Below are positions 1 through 8,826 of a stretch of DNA of 57,154 nt, in pieces. The notes under the pieces are model-generated. The model was not told where the DNA came from. It worked only from the letters and a program-made list of their open reading frames with translations, and made no database searches. The stretch's first letter is position 1; every line of letters starts with the position of its first letter. Source of the stretch: Lachnospiraceae bacterium (GTDB lineage Bacteria; Bacillota; Clostridia; Lachnospirales; Lachnospiraceae); NCBI GenBank assembly GCA_014804655.1, contig JAAUZK010000026.1:1-57154 (forward strand), read 5' to 3'. A program made the position numbers and the translations under genes.

Positions 1-61
1 ATAACCCCTCAAACCACTTCATACAATGTAAAAAAGTGTTCTGAGGGGTTTCCTTTTGAAA
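1..61. repeat. Direct repeat copy A (hairpin plus spoIIID start)
   Basis: This 61-bp segment is identical to 1380-1440 and a diverged copy lies near 8685. It contains an inverted repeat: AACCCCTCA at the left pairs with TGAGGGGTT at the right, and an inner CACTT pairs with AAGTG. In this copy it runs directly into the start of a spoIIID reading frame, so it looks like the leader of spoIIID rather than a free-standing element. The T-rich stretch after the stem would also allow it to act as a terminator. Confidence 0.85.
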
Positions 62-187
62 GATTATATTGAGGAACGTGCAATCCAGATTGCCAATTAT
101 ATCATTGAGAATAATGCTATGGTGAGACAGACTGCGAAGGAGTTTGGGATTAGTAAGAGTACGGTACATACGGTAGTAACGAAATAG
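56..187 (+). pseudogene. spoIIID: Truncated spoIIID (sporulation transcriptional regulator)
   Basis: Reading from a TTG codon gives a 43-residue product beginning LKDYIEERAIQIANYI and continuing with VRQTAKEFGISKSTVH, which is the highly conserved N-terminal half and helix-turn-helix of SpoIIID, the mother-cell sporulation regulator. Intact SpoIIID is about 80-95 residues. Here the frame diverges just after STVH and stops, so the C-terminal half is missing. I read it as a duplicated 5' fragment left by recombination at spoIIID; the intact gene is not in this window. Confidence 0.8.
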
Positions 188-231
188 AACGGTTATTGTG
201 GGCAGTACAGTAAATAAGAGAGTGAAGTTTA

Positions 232-262
232 AGGGATAGCTGTGAGTGCTATCCTTTATTTA
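232..262 (+). terminator. Hairpin, probable terminator
   Basis: GGATAGC and GCTATCC form a 7-bp stem around a short loop, followed by a TTTATTTA stretch. It lies between the spoIIID fragment and the next promoter. Confidence 0.5.
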
Positions 263-273
263 TGTAGTAAAGA

Positions 274-302
274 TTGTTTTTTATTATATGTTTAGATATA
301 AT
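274..302 (+). promoter_or_regulatory. Predicted sigma-A promoter of the DUF3990/DUF3791 pair
   Basis: TTGTTT (274-279) and TATAAT (297-302) are separated by 17 bp and lie 45 bp before the first ATG of the pair. The fit to the vegetative consensus is good. Confidence 0.6.
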
Positions 303-347
303 AATTTAAGATGATAGATTATAAATCTTTGCATAGGAGTATCTAGG

Positions 348-857
348 ATGCAGACAGAATCGGTTTTGGATTTGAAAAATGAGTTTTCTGAGAGGATTCT
401 TTATCATGGAAGCAAGGAACTTGTTGAGTTTCCTGAGATAAGGATTCAAAAGTATAACAAAGACTTTTATTTTGGATTTTACTGTACCGTATTCCTGGAG
501 CAGGCAAAGCGTTGGGCTACAAGATTTGATGGAGTGGGATATTTGAATGAATATAAATATATACCGAATGACACATTAAAGATTAGGAGATTTCCCCAAA
601 TGTGTGAAGAATGGCTGGATTTTATTGTTGCATGCAGAATGGGGCAGTCTCATGACTATGATATTGTTGAAGGACCTATGGCAGATGACACAATATTTAA
701 CTATGTTCAGAACTATATTGATGGAAAGATCAGTCGTGAGGCTTTTTGGGATTTAGCAAAATTCAAAAGACCAACACATCAGATCAGCTTTCATACAGCA
801 AAAGCATTGGAAACATTACAGTTTATGAAAGGTTGTGAAGTAAGAGATGAAGAATAA
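348..857 (+). CDS. DUF3990-like protein, possible ADP-ribosyltransferase-fold toxin
   Basis: A 169-residue protein whose start ILYHGSKE, followed by DFYFGFYCT and EQAKRWA, matches the pattern of DUF3990 proteins (His-Gly, then a [DE]FG-x-GFY-x-T block, then a QA-x-x-WA helix). From family knowledge these resemble the ADP-ribosyltransferase fold, and the gene is usually paired with a DUF3791 gene, as here. The ATG follows a GGAGTATCT spacer that gives a usable ribosome binding site. It overlaps the next gene by 11 bp, so the two are probably co-translated. A toxin role is inference. The pair sits between two spoIIID-leader repeats. Confidence 0.65.
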   Translation: MQTESVLDLKNEFSERILYHGSKELVEFPEIRIQKYNKDFYFGFYCTVFLEQAKRWATRFDGVGYLNEYKYIPNDTLKIRRFPQMCEEWLDFIVACRMGQSHDYDIVEGPMADDTIFNYVQNYIDGKISREAFWDLAKFKRPTHQISFHTAKALETLQFMKGCEVRDEE

Positions 858-1290
858 CAGCGCATTGTTTTATACATGCAGTATGATTGAATATATTGGA
901 AGACAGCAGAAACAGAGTAGGTCTGTAGTAGTAAAGTATCTTGGAAAAGATATAATAAAAAGAATATATAATTATGCAGATGTTTTTCATTGCGAGCCGA
1001 TTGAGAAGACCGCAGATGAGTTTATTACTCGCTGTAATATTCCCATGGATTCTTTTGATAATGTGGCAAAATGTCGATATGAAGTGCCAGATTACTGGAT
1101 AATTGGTGAAGTCTATGAGCGTTTGATTGAAGATATCGCAGGAGATGATACGGATAATATAATTGATTGTATTATGGATGTTTACTCCTCATGGATTGAT
1201 GATGTTATATCGAATTATAATACTGATTTTTATTATCAGTCACGAGAATATATTTTTGAATGTTATAAAGAAGGGAAAATATGCGCTTAG
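847..1290 (+). CDS. DUF3791-containing protein, partner of the DUF3990 gene
   Basis: A 147-residue protein whose first 60 residues (ALFYTCSMIEYIGRQ ... YLGKDIIKRIYNYADVFHC) match DUF3791, a small helical domain normally encoded beside DUF3990. The C-terminal 85 residues are acidic and helical and I do not recognise them. It overlaps the upstream gene by 11 bp. A natural guess is antitoxin or modulator to the upstream ART-like protein; nothing in the sequence proves that. The final codons overlap the ATG of a third, broken frame at 1281. Confidence 0.6.
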   Translation: MKNNSALFYTCSMIEYIGRQQKQSRSVVVKYLGKDIIKRIYNYADVFHCEPIEKTADEFITRCNIPMDSFDNVAKCRYEVPDYWIIGEVYERLIEDIAGDDTDNIIDCIMDVYSSWIDDVISNYNTDFYYQSREYIFECYKEGKICA

Positions 1291-1340
1291 ATTTATATGG
1301 AAAAGAGATTGCCGGACGATTTCGATCCTGAAAAAATCAG
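1281..1340 (+). pseudogene. Start of a third gene, frameshifted and truncated
   Basis: An ATG at 1281, preceded by AAGAAGGG and overlapping the end of the DUF3791 gene, begins MRLDLYGKEIAG. The sensible reading then continues in another frame as LPDDFDPEKIRNYR and stops within 30 bases. The remainder is replaced by the repeat at 1365. The ribosome binding site and coupled start suggest the module once had a third gene. Its family is unknown. Confidence 0.35.
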
Positions 1341-1364
1341 AAATTATCGATAGCTATGCTTCTA

Positions 1365-1440
1365 AACTAACAAACAGTCATAACCCCTCAAACCACTTCA
1401 TACAATGTAAAAAAGTGTTCTGAGGGGTTTCCTTTTGAAA
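1365..1440. repeat. Direct repeat copy B
   Basis: Bases 1380-1440 are identical to 1-61. In addition, the 15 bases before it, AACTAACAAACAGTC, are found in the same place before copy C at 8670. After the TTGAAA of the spoIIID start the sequence diverges completely, so this copy has only the leader. Confidence 0.85.
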
Positions 1441-1447
1441 TATTTGA

Positions 1448-1476
1448 TTGTGAAATGAAAAAGCTGAGGGTATAAT
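1448..1476 (+). promoter_or_regulatory. Predicted sigma-A promoter of the MNT/HEPN pair
   Basis: TTGTGA (1448-1453) and TATAAT (1471-1476) with 17 bp spacing, starting a few bases after repeat copy B and 50 bp before the MNT start codon. Confidence 0.6.
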
Positions 1477-1526
1477 AAATCGATAAAGTATCTACGAAGC
1501 ATAGGATATTTCGGGAGGTGTAAGAA

Positions 1527-1856
1527 ATGTTATTGGATAATATAAGGGAAGAATTGGTACAGGGGTTAACAGATATCTTTCAAAATAATATATCAATGAT
1601 TATTCTATATGGATCAGTGGCGAGAAATGAGACAACAGATGAGAGTGATATTGATATTGCGATTATAATAAAAAAAGAGATGGACAATCAGACAAAAAAG
1701 CGTTTTATCAGTTGGGCGGCAGATATGGATATTCGCTATGAGAAGGTTTTTTCGATTGTGGATATACAGGAAGATAATATGAAAAGATGGGAAAGAGTTC
1801 TTCCGTTTTATCAGAATATTCGGAAGGAGGGGATTGTTTTATGGAGGGCAGCTTAA
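1527..1856 (+). CDS. MNT-type minimal nucleotidyltransferase (MntA-like antitoxin)
   Basis: A 109-residue protein with the classic nucleotidyltransferase signature: GS at residues 29-30, then VARNETTDESDIDIAI, giving the metal-binding Asp pair at 41 and 43. Known MntA antitoxins of this size neutralise the neighbouring HEPN RNase by adding AMP to a Tyr near its active site. The ATG follows a GGGAGGTG ribosome binding site. The last 16 bases overlap the start of the HEPN gene, which is the usual coupled layout. It appears intact, although its partner is frameshifted. Confidence 0.85.
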   Translation: MLLDNIREELVQGLTDIFQNNISMIILYGSVARNETTDESDIDIAIIIKKEMDNQTKKRFISWAADMDIRYEKVFSIVDIQEDNMKRWERVLPFYQNIRKEGIVLWRAA

Positions 1857-2232
1857 AAGAATTGGCAGGATACCGATTGGAGAGAGCCAAGGAAATGTTG
1901 TCGGCAGCGGAAAATAATTTGAAGATAGGGGAGTATAAGACTTCATTGAACAGATCATATTATGCGGTTTTCCATACAATGCGGTCAGCTAATGGATTAA
2001 AAGGATTTGATTCATCAAACATTCAGGGGTAATCGCTTTTTTTATGAAGGAATATTTGAAGACGGAGGTTTTAGATAGAAAATTAGCAACTGAAGAAAGT
2101 TCGCTTTGCCGGGAGAAATCGGATTATGATGATTTTTATGTTGCAGGGCGTGAAGAGGCGGAAGTGCAGCTTAAGAATGCAGAATATTTTGTGCAGAAAA
2201 TTGAAGAGTATGTAAGTTTGATAAATGAGTAA
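1841..2232 (+). pseudogene. HEPN-domain toxin, frameshifted
   Basis: Frame one runs from ATG 1841 (behind GGAGGGG) to a stop at 2032 and contains LNRSYYAVFHTM, the R-x(4-6)-H catalytic motif of HEPN RNases including the Tyr that MntA modifies. The family sequence then continues in another frame: CAT-TCA-GGG-GTA (HSGVIAFF), then MKEYLKTEVLDRK and so on to 2232. One base gained or lost in the AAAC around 2017-2022 explains the break. Restored, the protein is about 130 residues, normal for the family. The frame could be a dead toxin beside a live antitoxin, a sequencing error, or slippage; the A run is short, so programmed slippage is not favoured. Confidence 0.75.
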
Positions 2233-2271
2233 TTATTAAGAGAAGGCATTGCTTTGAGATTTTATATATAA

Positions 2272-2311
2272 GGGGAGTTATGAGTCCGTAGGAATGGATT
2301 TATAACTCCCT
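2272..2311. terminator. Hairpin after the HEPN gene
   Basis: GGGAGTTAT (2273-2281) pairs with ATAACTCCC (2302-2310), with additional pairing inside. It lacks a strong T run, so termination is only a guess. Confidence 0.35.
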
Positions 2312-2477
2312 TACTTGTGTCTTGGAAAATGTTATTGCATGAAAAAATGTGGAATTCTTTGTATTTCTATTAATCAATATATTTCTATTAAAAATATATT
2401 TTTAGAGCATAATATGAGGATAAATCTCATATATATCTTTGCAAAATTTAAATCAGGTATAATCTAGTGGTAGAGCT

Positions 2478-2748
2478 ATGTTATGTCAGTTTACTGTGAA
2501 AAATTATAAGAGCATACGTGATGAGGCTATATTTGATATGTAGGGTTGCTATTTCGGAGCATAAAGATAAGGTTATTGTAGGCGCTGATGGTGAACTGTT
2601 TTTGGCTGTTTCTGCAATTTATGGTCCAAACGGTGGCGGAAAATCTAACGTGCTAGAGGCAATGTATACGTTGGATTTTAAAGTACTGCGTCCTCTTTGT
2701 GCTACTTGTGATAAAAGTGATTGTGGCTATAAGGAGGTTCTTCTGTAA
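2478..2748 (+). pseudogene. N-terminal fragment of an AAA/ABC-type ATPase (RloA/AAA_15-like)
   Basis: Translation from ATG 2478 gives MLCQFTVKNYKSIRDEAIFDM then stops. The frame starting near 2518 continues with AISEHKDKVIVGADGEL and the Walker A region AIYGPNGGGKSNVLEAMY, then ends at 2748. Together this is the N-terminus of the SMC/ABC-like ATPases of the RloA/AAA_15 kind, often part of phage-defence loci and normally 350-450 residues long. It is frameshifted and lacks everything after the first 90 residues, including Walker B. It lies immediately before the RADAR promoter. Confidence 0.65.
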
Positions 2749-2804
2749 AGTGTCTGGCATCAAAAACGATTTATAAGTTTAGCCTGATTTGAGGAATGTA
2801 TATC

Positions 2805-2834
2805 TTTACTATGTTTATAGTTTGCGTGTATAAT
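2805..2834 (+). promoter_or_regulatory. Predicted sigma-A promoter of the RADAR operon
   Basis: TTTACT (2805-2810) and TATAAT (2829-2834) with 18 bp spacing, 127 bp upstream of the rdrA start. The stretch between promoter and start is an untranslated leader, or a short N-terminal extension if an upstream start were used. Confidence 0.45.
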
Positions 2835-2960
2835 AGTGTCAAAATATATAATATGCGAGTTTGTAAAATTGAAAACAGACAAATAGAAATCTGGTTGTTA
2901 AATAAGGATAAAGTGCATTGTTTTGTGGTAGGAAACGAGGATCAGAGAGGAGAAATCAAA

Positions 2961-5660
2961 ATGGAAGACAAAAGAGAATTAGTGATAAAAAGGGGAGAAG
3001 AATTCAAAATTAGCATTAAAGATAAAATCGAGACAACCGATTTGTTTTTTGATCAGTATGTTTCAGCGGCAAAAATGCTGGATGATATTGTATCTACAGT
3101 AGATGATGATTGCGATAAATGGGAAAAGTCGGAATTTGAAAATAATATAATTGCTTTTTGCGGAGAGCGCGGTGAAGGAAAAAGCAGTGCGATGATAAGT
3201 TTTACAAAAGCTGTATATGAGCATAGTAATGACGATAAAGCACTCATCTTTGCTGATTGTAAGAATATAAAGAATACTTATTTTGTAGAGCCAATTGTCA
3301 TAGATCCGTCGATGCTTGATGATGTGCACAACGTGTTGGATATTATACTTGCAACTTTATATAAAAAATTTCAAGATCAGTATAATGGGGACAATCAGTC
3401 TGTTCATGATTATGAAAGAGAAAAATTGCTGGATCAGTTTCAGAAAGTTTATAAATGTGTTTCTTTAATTAATAATCAGATGAAAATGCTGGATGATGAA
3501 TATGATTATGAGGGAAACATTGGGAAGCTGTCCAAACTTGGACAGAGTACGGGGTTGAAAAAGGAATTACATAATCTGATTAAAAGGTATATAGAAATTA
3601 TGTCGGATGCCCAAAAGAAAAACGGAAAATCAGGTTGTTTATTGATCGCGATTGATGATTTGGATTTATGTAATAGTTATGCCTATAAGATAGCAGAGCA
3701 GATTAGGAAATACTTGATTATACCAAATGTTGCGATTGTTATGGCACTTAAACTGGAACAGTTGCAGCTTTGTGTGTCGGAGAAGAACCACAAGGACTAT
3801 AATAGAATGTTGTGGGTAAAACAAGAAATACCAGATATTATTGAAGAAATTACAAATATGTCGGAACGTTATGTTGCGAAATTGGTTCCCAAGAGCAGAA
3901 GAAATTATTTGCCCAATGTGCATATGATGCATAATGTTAAATTAATCTATAGGGATAGAAATGCAACAGATATACTGAGTATGGAAAGTGTATTTTCTTT
4001 TGATGAGATTTTATTGAATTTGATTTATCAAAAGACAGGAATGAAGTTTCTGCCGGATAAGACCGGTAAGAATTTTTTCCTGCCAGATAATTTGCGCGAT
4101 ACAGTAAATATTGTTGCACTTTTAAGTGATATGGAAGAGCCGAAAAAGAAAAATTCGGTTTATTATGAGAATATCCTGAGATTTTTTAACTATTATGAAA
4201 GACAATGGTTATTCAGTAATTTATCTTTGGAAGATTATAAGGGAATACAAAAGCTGATTCATGCGAAGGAGCAGCTGCATGAGAAAAGTGCATTTCTATT
4301 ACGGAAACACTATGAATTGACAGAAGAGAAAATTTCTTCGGGTTCGGCACAGTTCTTTTCTGAAACAAGTGACAGTTTTTTTATGGTTATGGGATGGCTT
4401 AAAATATACCATACGAATGTATTTGGAGAAGAACTAAGAAAATATGCATATGTATTCCAAGTGTTATACACTATTCGCTTGAACGAGTTACTGAGAAATG
4501 AAAAATACAATGAGTTGACAGATTTTATGGGAGGATACATATTCGGGGGAAATTTTCACAATGTTCTTCCATATGTACTAAATACGAGTATTGACCGCTC
4601 GCGTTTTGTTTTGCCTACTGTACGTGTATTTAATATAATTGCAGAAGAATTGTATCCAGATAGGAATATTTTGTTGCCGGAATCTCAAAATATGCAGTAT
4701 TATGTGAAAGAAATTTCTGCTAACGACAAAATGAGAAAAGAGAAAATTGTGACGTGGACGTTGCTGGGAATGTTATCCAATACTTGGTTTCGGAATGAGT
4801 CCTATCAGTTGATTTATACGTATAATACGCAAAAAATTGTTTTCACGAATTATTCTTTACTCCAGTTTGTTCATGTTAGTATTGAGAATTATATTGTAAG
4901 TTTATGCAATCCGGAAAGCATATATAAGAAAGTAAATATGGAATACTTGGGAATAAGCCCAGAAGAATTTCATGCGGTTGTGGAAGAAATTCTGATGTTC
5001 AATGATAATGTGATAGAAGTTTTTAGAAGGATTACGGTCAATACGGATATTGCTATGGAATTGATAGAATATTGCAGTAAAAAGAGGGATATAAAAGACC
5101 GGGGTGTTAAGGATGAATTGGAAAGAAATCAGGTGGCAGTGGATATTTTCTTTAAAAATGCAAGAGATTTTGCAAAAGAGTATTTGGAGATGAAGTCGGA
5201 CGACATGGGAAGTCTTAAATTAGCGTATGACAATGATAAGAAAGAGATTGCGATTAGTCGAATATACGCCCTGTTGATAGAAGCGGCCACTCAGGGAAAT
5301 GAACCGAATGCCTTAACAAGCCATGACGAGCAAAAACGGGAGGAGATGGTAAGGGCATTTGCGTCAAAGCTAAGAGATCAAGTGGAGAAGGTGCCTGAGA
5401 TTGAAAATGTATCACGGTATTTGATAAATAAAACGGCTGAAAATGCAGAAAGAAACATGAGCAGATTAGCTTCTAATATTCAGAGATATTATTCTTTGCA
5501 CGAAGAGGAAATACTGGAGGAAGCGGAAGTTTTAGAACTGTGCAGCTTTTATGGAAAAATTGTGGATATATTTTTGGAAAATCCACAAAATGAAATTTCA
5601 GAAGAGTTAAACAGAGAGTATAAACTTGTGATCAAAAAATATCTTATAGCATGCCAATAA
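2961..5660 (+). CDS. rdrA: RdrA, AAA+-like ATPase of a RADAR anti-phage system
   Basis: An 899-residue ATPase. Walker A is GERGEGKS (residues 68-75) and Walker B is LLIAIDDLDLC (227-237); the remainder is a long helical region of the sort seen in RdrA. I chose ATG 2961 because AGAGAGGAGAAATC sits at the right distance; the frame is open further upstream to 2796 but that extension has no ribosome binding site. In RADAR systems RdrA is a roughly 900-residue ATPase that assembles with the RdrB deaminase and triggers adenosine/ATP deamination on phage infection. The gene 12 bp downstream encodes an RdrB-sized deaminase, so size, motif and pairing agree. No membrane segments are seen. Confidence 0.85.
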   Translation: MEDKRELVIKRGEEFKISIKDKIETTDLFFDQYVSAAKMLDDIVSTVDDDCDKWEKSEFENNIIAFCGERGEGKSSAMISFTKAVYEHSNDDKALIFADCKNIKNTYFVEPIVIDPSMLDDVHNVLDIILATLYKKFQDQYNGDNQSVHDYEREKLLDQFQKVYKCVSLINNQMKMLDDEYDYEGNIGKLSKLGQSTGLKKELHNLIKRYIEIMSDAQKKNGKSGCLLIAIDDLDLCNSYAYKIAEQIRKYLIIPNVAIVMALKLEQLQLCVSEKNHKDYNRMLWVKQEIPDIIEEITNMSERYVAKLVPKSRRNYLPNVHMMHNVKLIYRDRNATDILSMESVFSFDEILLNLIYQKTGMKFLPDKTGKNFFLPDNLRDTVNIVALLSDMEEPKKKNSVYYENILRFFNYYERQWLFSNLSLEDYKGIQKLIHAKEQLHEKSAFLLRKHYELTEEKISSGSAQFFSETSDSFFMVMGWLKIYHTNVFGEELRKYAYVFQVLYTIRLNELLRNEKYNELTDFMGGYIFGGNFHNVLPYVLNTSIDRSRFVLPTVRVFNIIAEELYPDRNILLPESQNMQYYVKEISANDKMRKEKIVTWTLLGMLSNTWFRNESYQLIYTYNTQKIVFTNYSLLQFVHVSIENYIVSLCNPESIYKKVNMEYLGISPEEFHAVVEEILMFNDNVIEVFRRITVNTDIAMELIEYCSKKRDIKDRGVKDELERNQVAVDIFFKNARDFAKEYLEMKSDDMGSLKLAYDNDKKEIAISRIYALLIEAATQGNEPNALTSHDEQKREEMVRAFASKLRDQVEKVPEIENVSRYLINKTAENAERNMSRLASNIQRYYSLHEEEILEEAEVLELCSFYGKIVDIFLENPQNEISEELNREYKLVIKKYLIACQ

Positions 5661-5672
5661 AAGAGGATATAT

Positions 5673-8249
5673 ATGGACGTCGAACGGGGAAATATAGAAA
5701 TACTGTTTAAAAAAATGAATTATCTGGATATCAGTGGGCAAGTTGATTCAGGCAGGTTGGCGGTGGAAACTGAGCATACATATCGAAAGATCAATAGGGA
5801 ATTGTATATGCGTTATGCCAGATCTGTGTTTATTAATATGACAGATAATGAACGCGACAACAGCTATCATCTTGCATGTGAACAGATGAAAGGTGCACAG
5901 GGAAATGATCCTTGTGTTTTTCGGTTGCTTATTAAAGCGTCCCAGAGACTGCTGAGAACGGACGGAAATGAGATAAGATGTAAATTCGATCAGATGTTTC
6001 GATGGAGAGAAATTTCATTTTTGATGGGACAGGATATATTTACATGTGCGTATCTGGCGGTTTATGATACAGGAAGGGGATTTGAAACAAAATGTTTTTC
6101 GTGGCTTCCAACCATTAGAAGTGATAATGACAGGCTTCACAATATTCTGGAAAAAGGCATTGCTGATAACCATTTTCATCTGGCTGGTTCTACAAGGGTT
6201 TTTGATTTGAATTGGATTAGCTTAATGAATCGAATTGATAATAGAATACATGATTTTAAAAAAATAAACCGTACCTTGCAGGAACATTGTGCGGATCCTA
6301 TCTATGGCCCTGAAAAGAGAGAAGATTTCTATGCGGAATGTCAGCGAGGCGCAGTATATAGGGTGTATTTGTTTTCTGTGATGAAGGAGGATAAATTCCT
6401 AAAAGAAAAGCTGGGGGATTTACTGGGTAGACTGAAAAGAGGAGCACGACCGGAAGAATTGGTAACAGATATACAGGACGCGATTGTGCTGGCTAAGAAT
6501 ATCTATGGGGCAAGATATGGAGAAAATGTACTTGACTACGCTCTGGAAAGAAATATGGTAGATGAAAATGCAAATGAGTGTCGGCTTCTCGCGGGCGAGC
6601 GCAAGTTTCTGTATGATTGTTTTAAATATGTAATGTCTGATTTGTTTACAGACGAACAGAAAAATATGTTTTATAGTTATTTGATCATCAAAACTGACTT
6701 TCGGGGCGAACTTGTTCAGACAAACAGACAAGTCGGATTTGCGAATTTTTCAGATTATCAGGACCGGAAAGAGTATTTTATAGAAGGGAAGAAACCTTAT
6801 GAAGACGAATTGGTGCGTCTGGCGCTGAATGAATCTTTAAGAAAGAAGAATATGGTTTCTCTGGAAGCTCGTATTTGTCCGAAGAACAATTCTTCTGAGC
6901 TGCTTCAAACGTTGAAAAATTATGAAAGAATTGTAAGGGGAGAAAACAAAGAGGAGGGGGATCTAAGAGATGAAGCCGGAAGGTCATTGTACAGTAAGCT
7001 GATTTATGTCATGCATTTTCCGAAATTCAGGGATCAAAAATATGTATCGGGTGTACCTAGAAATGATAATGTTCGACAAAAATATGAACATCAGGCGAAA
7101 AGTATTGTGGCATTGTTGGAAAGACAGATAAAGATTAATGAACATATTAAGGGAATAGATGCCTGTGCCAGTGAACTGGATTGTCGGCCAGAAGCTTTTG
7201 GACAAATATTCCGGTATTTGCTAGATGCGGTTGTTATTTGTAATAAAGATTGGAAAGAGATGAGACTTGCCGAAAATAGAACAACGAATTTGAATGCAAC
7301 TTATCATGCAGGGGAGGATTTCTATGATATAGTGGATGGGCTTCGTGCAATTGATGAAGCGATTCTTTTTTGTGGGCTAAAACGCGGGAGCAGGCTGGGA
7401 CATGCCTTGGCTCTCGGGATTATGCCGGAAGAATACTATCATTTAAAAAGCGGTAATCTGGTGCTTCCCAAACAGGTGCTAATGGATGATATAGCATGGT
7501 TGATTTGTAAAGCAAGCGAGTATGGCTGCCAGATAGAGAGTTCCCTGAAGACAAAGTTGGAAGAAAGATTTTATGGCCTGTATGACGAGATATTCGGGTG
7601 TAGTATGGGCGAAGAATGTTTTATATCGGTCTTTGATTATTATCAAAGCTGGAAGCTGCGGGGAGATAATCCGAAACCGTATCGTCTGAGCATGGAGGCA
7701 TTCAAGAAAAAATTGTTGGATGTTGAGTTGGAAAGATTTGACAGGTATCAATTCAACGATAGGATAAGCAATAATTTGAGAAAAAACGTGAAATACAAAG
7801 AGTTGTATTTTATTTACCATTACAATAAGCAGGTTCGGGAGAAAGGTAATGAGATCGCAGAGTTTAAAACAGGAGAGAAATACGGGAATCTGGTTCGGCA
7901 GATACAGGATCATATGATCAGACAGCTTGTGCAGGAAGGAATCGGGATAGAAACTAATCCGTCATCAAACTATCTGATTGGTACAATCAACAAGTATGAA
8001 GAACATCCGATTGTCAGGTTCAATGCCAGAAAATTGAAGGCAGTTGAGCCAAATACATCGTTGAGTGTATCAATCAATACTGATGATCAAGGCGTGTTTG
8101 ATACTCTCTTAGAAAATGAGTATGCATTGATGACTCTTGCATTAAAAAAGACAAAGGATAGTGATTCGGCTTCAAGATATGATACCGAAGATATTTACGA
8201 GTGGGTAGATTATGTTCGGAAGATGGGATTGGAGCAAATATTTATCTAA
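5673..8249 (+). CDS. rdrB: RdrB, adenosine deaminase of a RADAR anti-phage system
   Basis: An 858-residue protein with the metal-dependent adenosine deaminase motifs in order: NHFHLAG (His167, His169), YHAGED (His545 and the catalytic Glu548), a RLGHALALG block and SINTDDQG (Asp804, Asp805). Normal adenosine deaminases are about 350 residues; the extra length and the large insertions are typical of RdrB. It follows rdrA by 12 bp with its own AGAGGAT site. In characterised RADAR systems RdrB forms a large shell and converts ATP/adenosine to inosine forms. No accessory csx27 or SLATT-type membrane gene follows, so this is the minimal two-gene type. Confidence 0.87.
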   Translation: MDVERGNIEILFKKMNYLDISGQVDSGRLAVETEHTYRKINRELYMRYARSVFINMTDNERDNSYHLACEQMKGAQGNDPCVFRLLIKASQRLLRTDGNEIRCKFDQMFRWREISFLMGQDIFTCAYLAVYDTGRGFETKCFSWLPTIRSDNDRLHNILEKGIADNHFHLAGSTRVFDLNWISLMNRIDNRIHDFKKINRTLQEHCADPIYGPEKREDFYAECQRGAVYRVYLFSVMKEDKFLKEKLGDLLGRLKRGARPEELVTDIQDAIVLAKNIYGARYGENVLDYALERNMVDENANECRLLAGERKFLYDCFKYVMSDLFTDEQKNMFYSYLIIKTDFRGELVQTNRQVGFANFSDYQDRKEYFIEGKKPYEDELVRLALNESLRKKNMVSLEARICPKNNSSELLQTLKNYERIVRGENKEEGDLRDEAGRSLYSKLIYVMHFPKFRDQKYVSGVPRNDNVRQKYEHQAKSIVALLERQIKINEHIKGIDACASELDCRPEAFGQIFRYLLDAVVICNKDWKEMRLAENRTTNLNATYHAGEDFYDIVDGLRAIDEAILFCGLKRGSRLGHALALGIMPEEYYHLKSGNLVLPKQVLMDDIAWLICKASEYGCQIESSLKTKLEERFYGLYDEIFGCSMGEECFISVFDYYQSWKLRGDNPKPYRLSMEAFKKKLLDVELERFDRYQFNDRISNNLRKNVKYKELYFIYHYNKQVREKGNEIAEFKTGEKYGNLVRQIQDHMIRQLVQEGIGIETNPSSNYLIGTINKYEEHPIVRFNARKLKAVEPNTSLSVSINTDDQGVFDTLLENEYALMTLALKKTKDSDSASRYDTEDIYEWVDYVRKMGLEQIFI

Positions 8250-8669
8250 AGTAATCTGGTGGGTGCAGAAAAGTGTGGATGATTTATATATGATACAATG
8301 TAATGTAACAAAGTTTAAAATGGAAAATGAGAAGAATATTGAAGAAGAAATCCTGGTTAAAAGAAATAATCAATGATGAAGCAGGAACGGCACCCTCTAA
8401 TTAGATTGTAAATTGTTTTGATAAGCAAAACATAGGACTAGGCCTAGAAGTACTTGAAAAAAAGAAATTGAGAATATTGCTGGAAAGTGTTGTCATTTTG
8501 CAGAATGGATGAGACGCATTGAGACGAAGCTTTGACCATATCGTTGTAACAATTTATGGTAAGAGGAACGATTGTGTATGCGATATTTTATCAATGAAAT
8601 AAAGGAAGGATATTTCGGCGTTAAAGAAAAGCTTGAAAGAATTGTGCTTTTGAATAAGAATAACCTTTG
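8250..8669. other. Non-coding/decayed stretch after RADAR
   Basis: No convincing gene. A 30-codon frame at 8578-8670 (MRYFINEIKEGYFGVKEK...) ends exactly where repeat copy C starts, so it may be the tail of a gene whose earlier part is gone. Palindromic CCTAGGCCTAG lies near 8440. No terminator with a clear T run is seen after rdrB. Confidence 0.4.
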
Positions 8670-8826
8670 AACTAACAAACAGTCATAACCCCTCAGATCA
8701 CTTTATACAATGTAAACAAATGTTCTGAAGTGCTTTTTCTTGAAGGGTTATATTGGAGAACGTGTAATCTAAGTTGCCAATTACATTATTGAGAATAATG
8801 CTATGGTAAGGCAGACGGCGAGGGGG
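8670..8826 (+). repeat. Direct repeat copy C with decayed spoIIID fragment
   Basis: AACTAACAAACAGTC plus a diverged copy of the hairpin leader, followed by a decayed spoIIID start: from TTG 8740 the frame reads LKGYIGERVI, a stop, then VANYIIENNAMVRQTAR. It is clearly the same sequence as 1-187 but more diverged, and it marks the right border of the RADAR module as copy B marks the left. Confidence 0.8.

Noticed and set aside
2450..2480. tRNA-like words TAATCTAGTGGTAGAGCT
   Set aside because: Only a D-arm-like word; no anticodon or T arm can be drawn and it precedes the ATPase fragment.
2796..2960. 55-codon N-terminal extension of RdrA
   Set aside because: No ribosome binding site and overlaps the predicted promoter; ATG 2961 has a strong site.
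1..8826. CRISPR array
   Set aside because: The repeats are few, over a kilobase apart and contain spoIIID sequence; no spacers.
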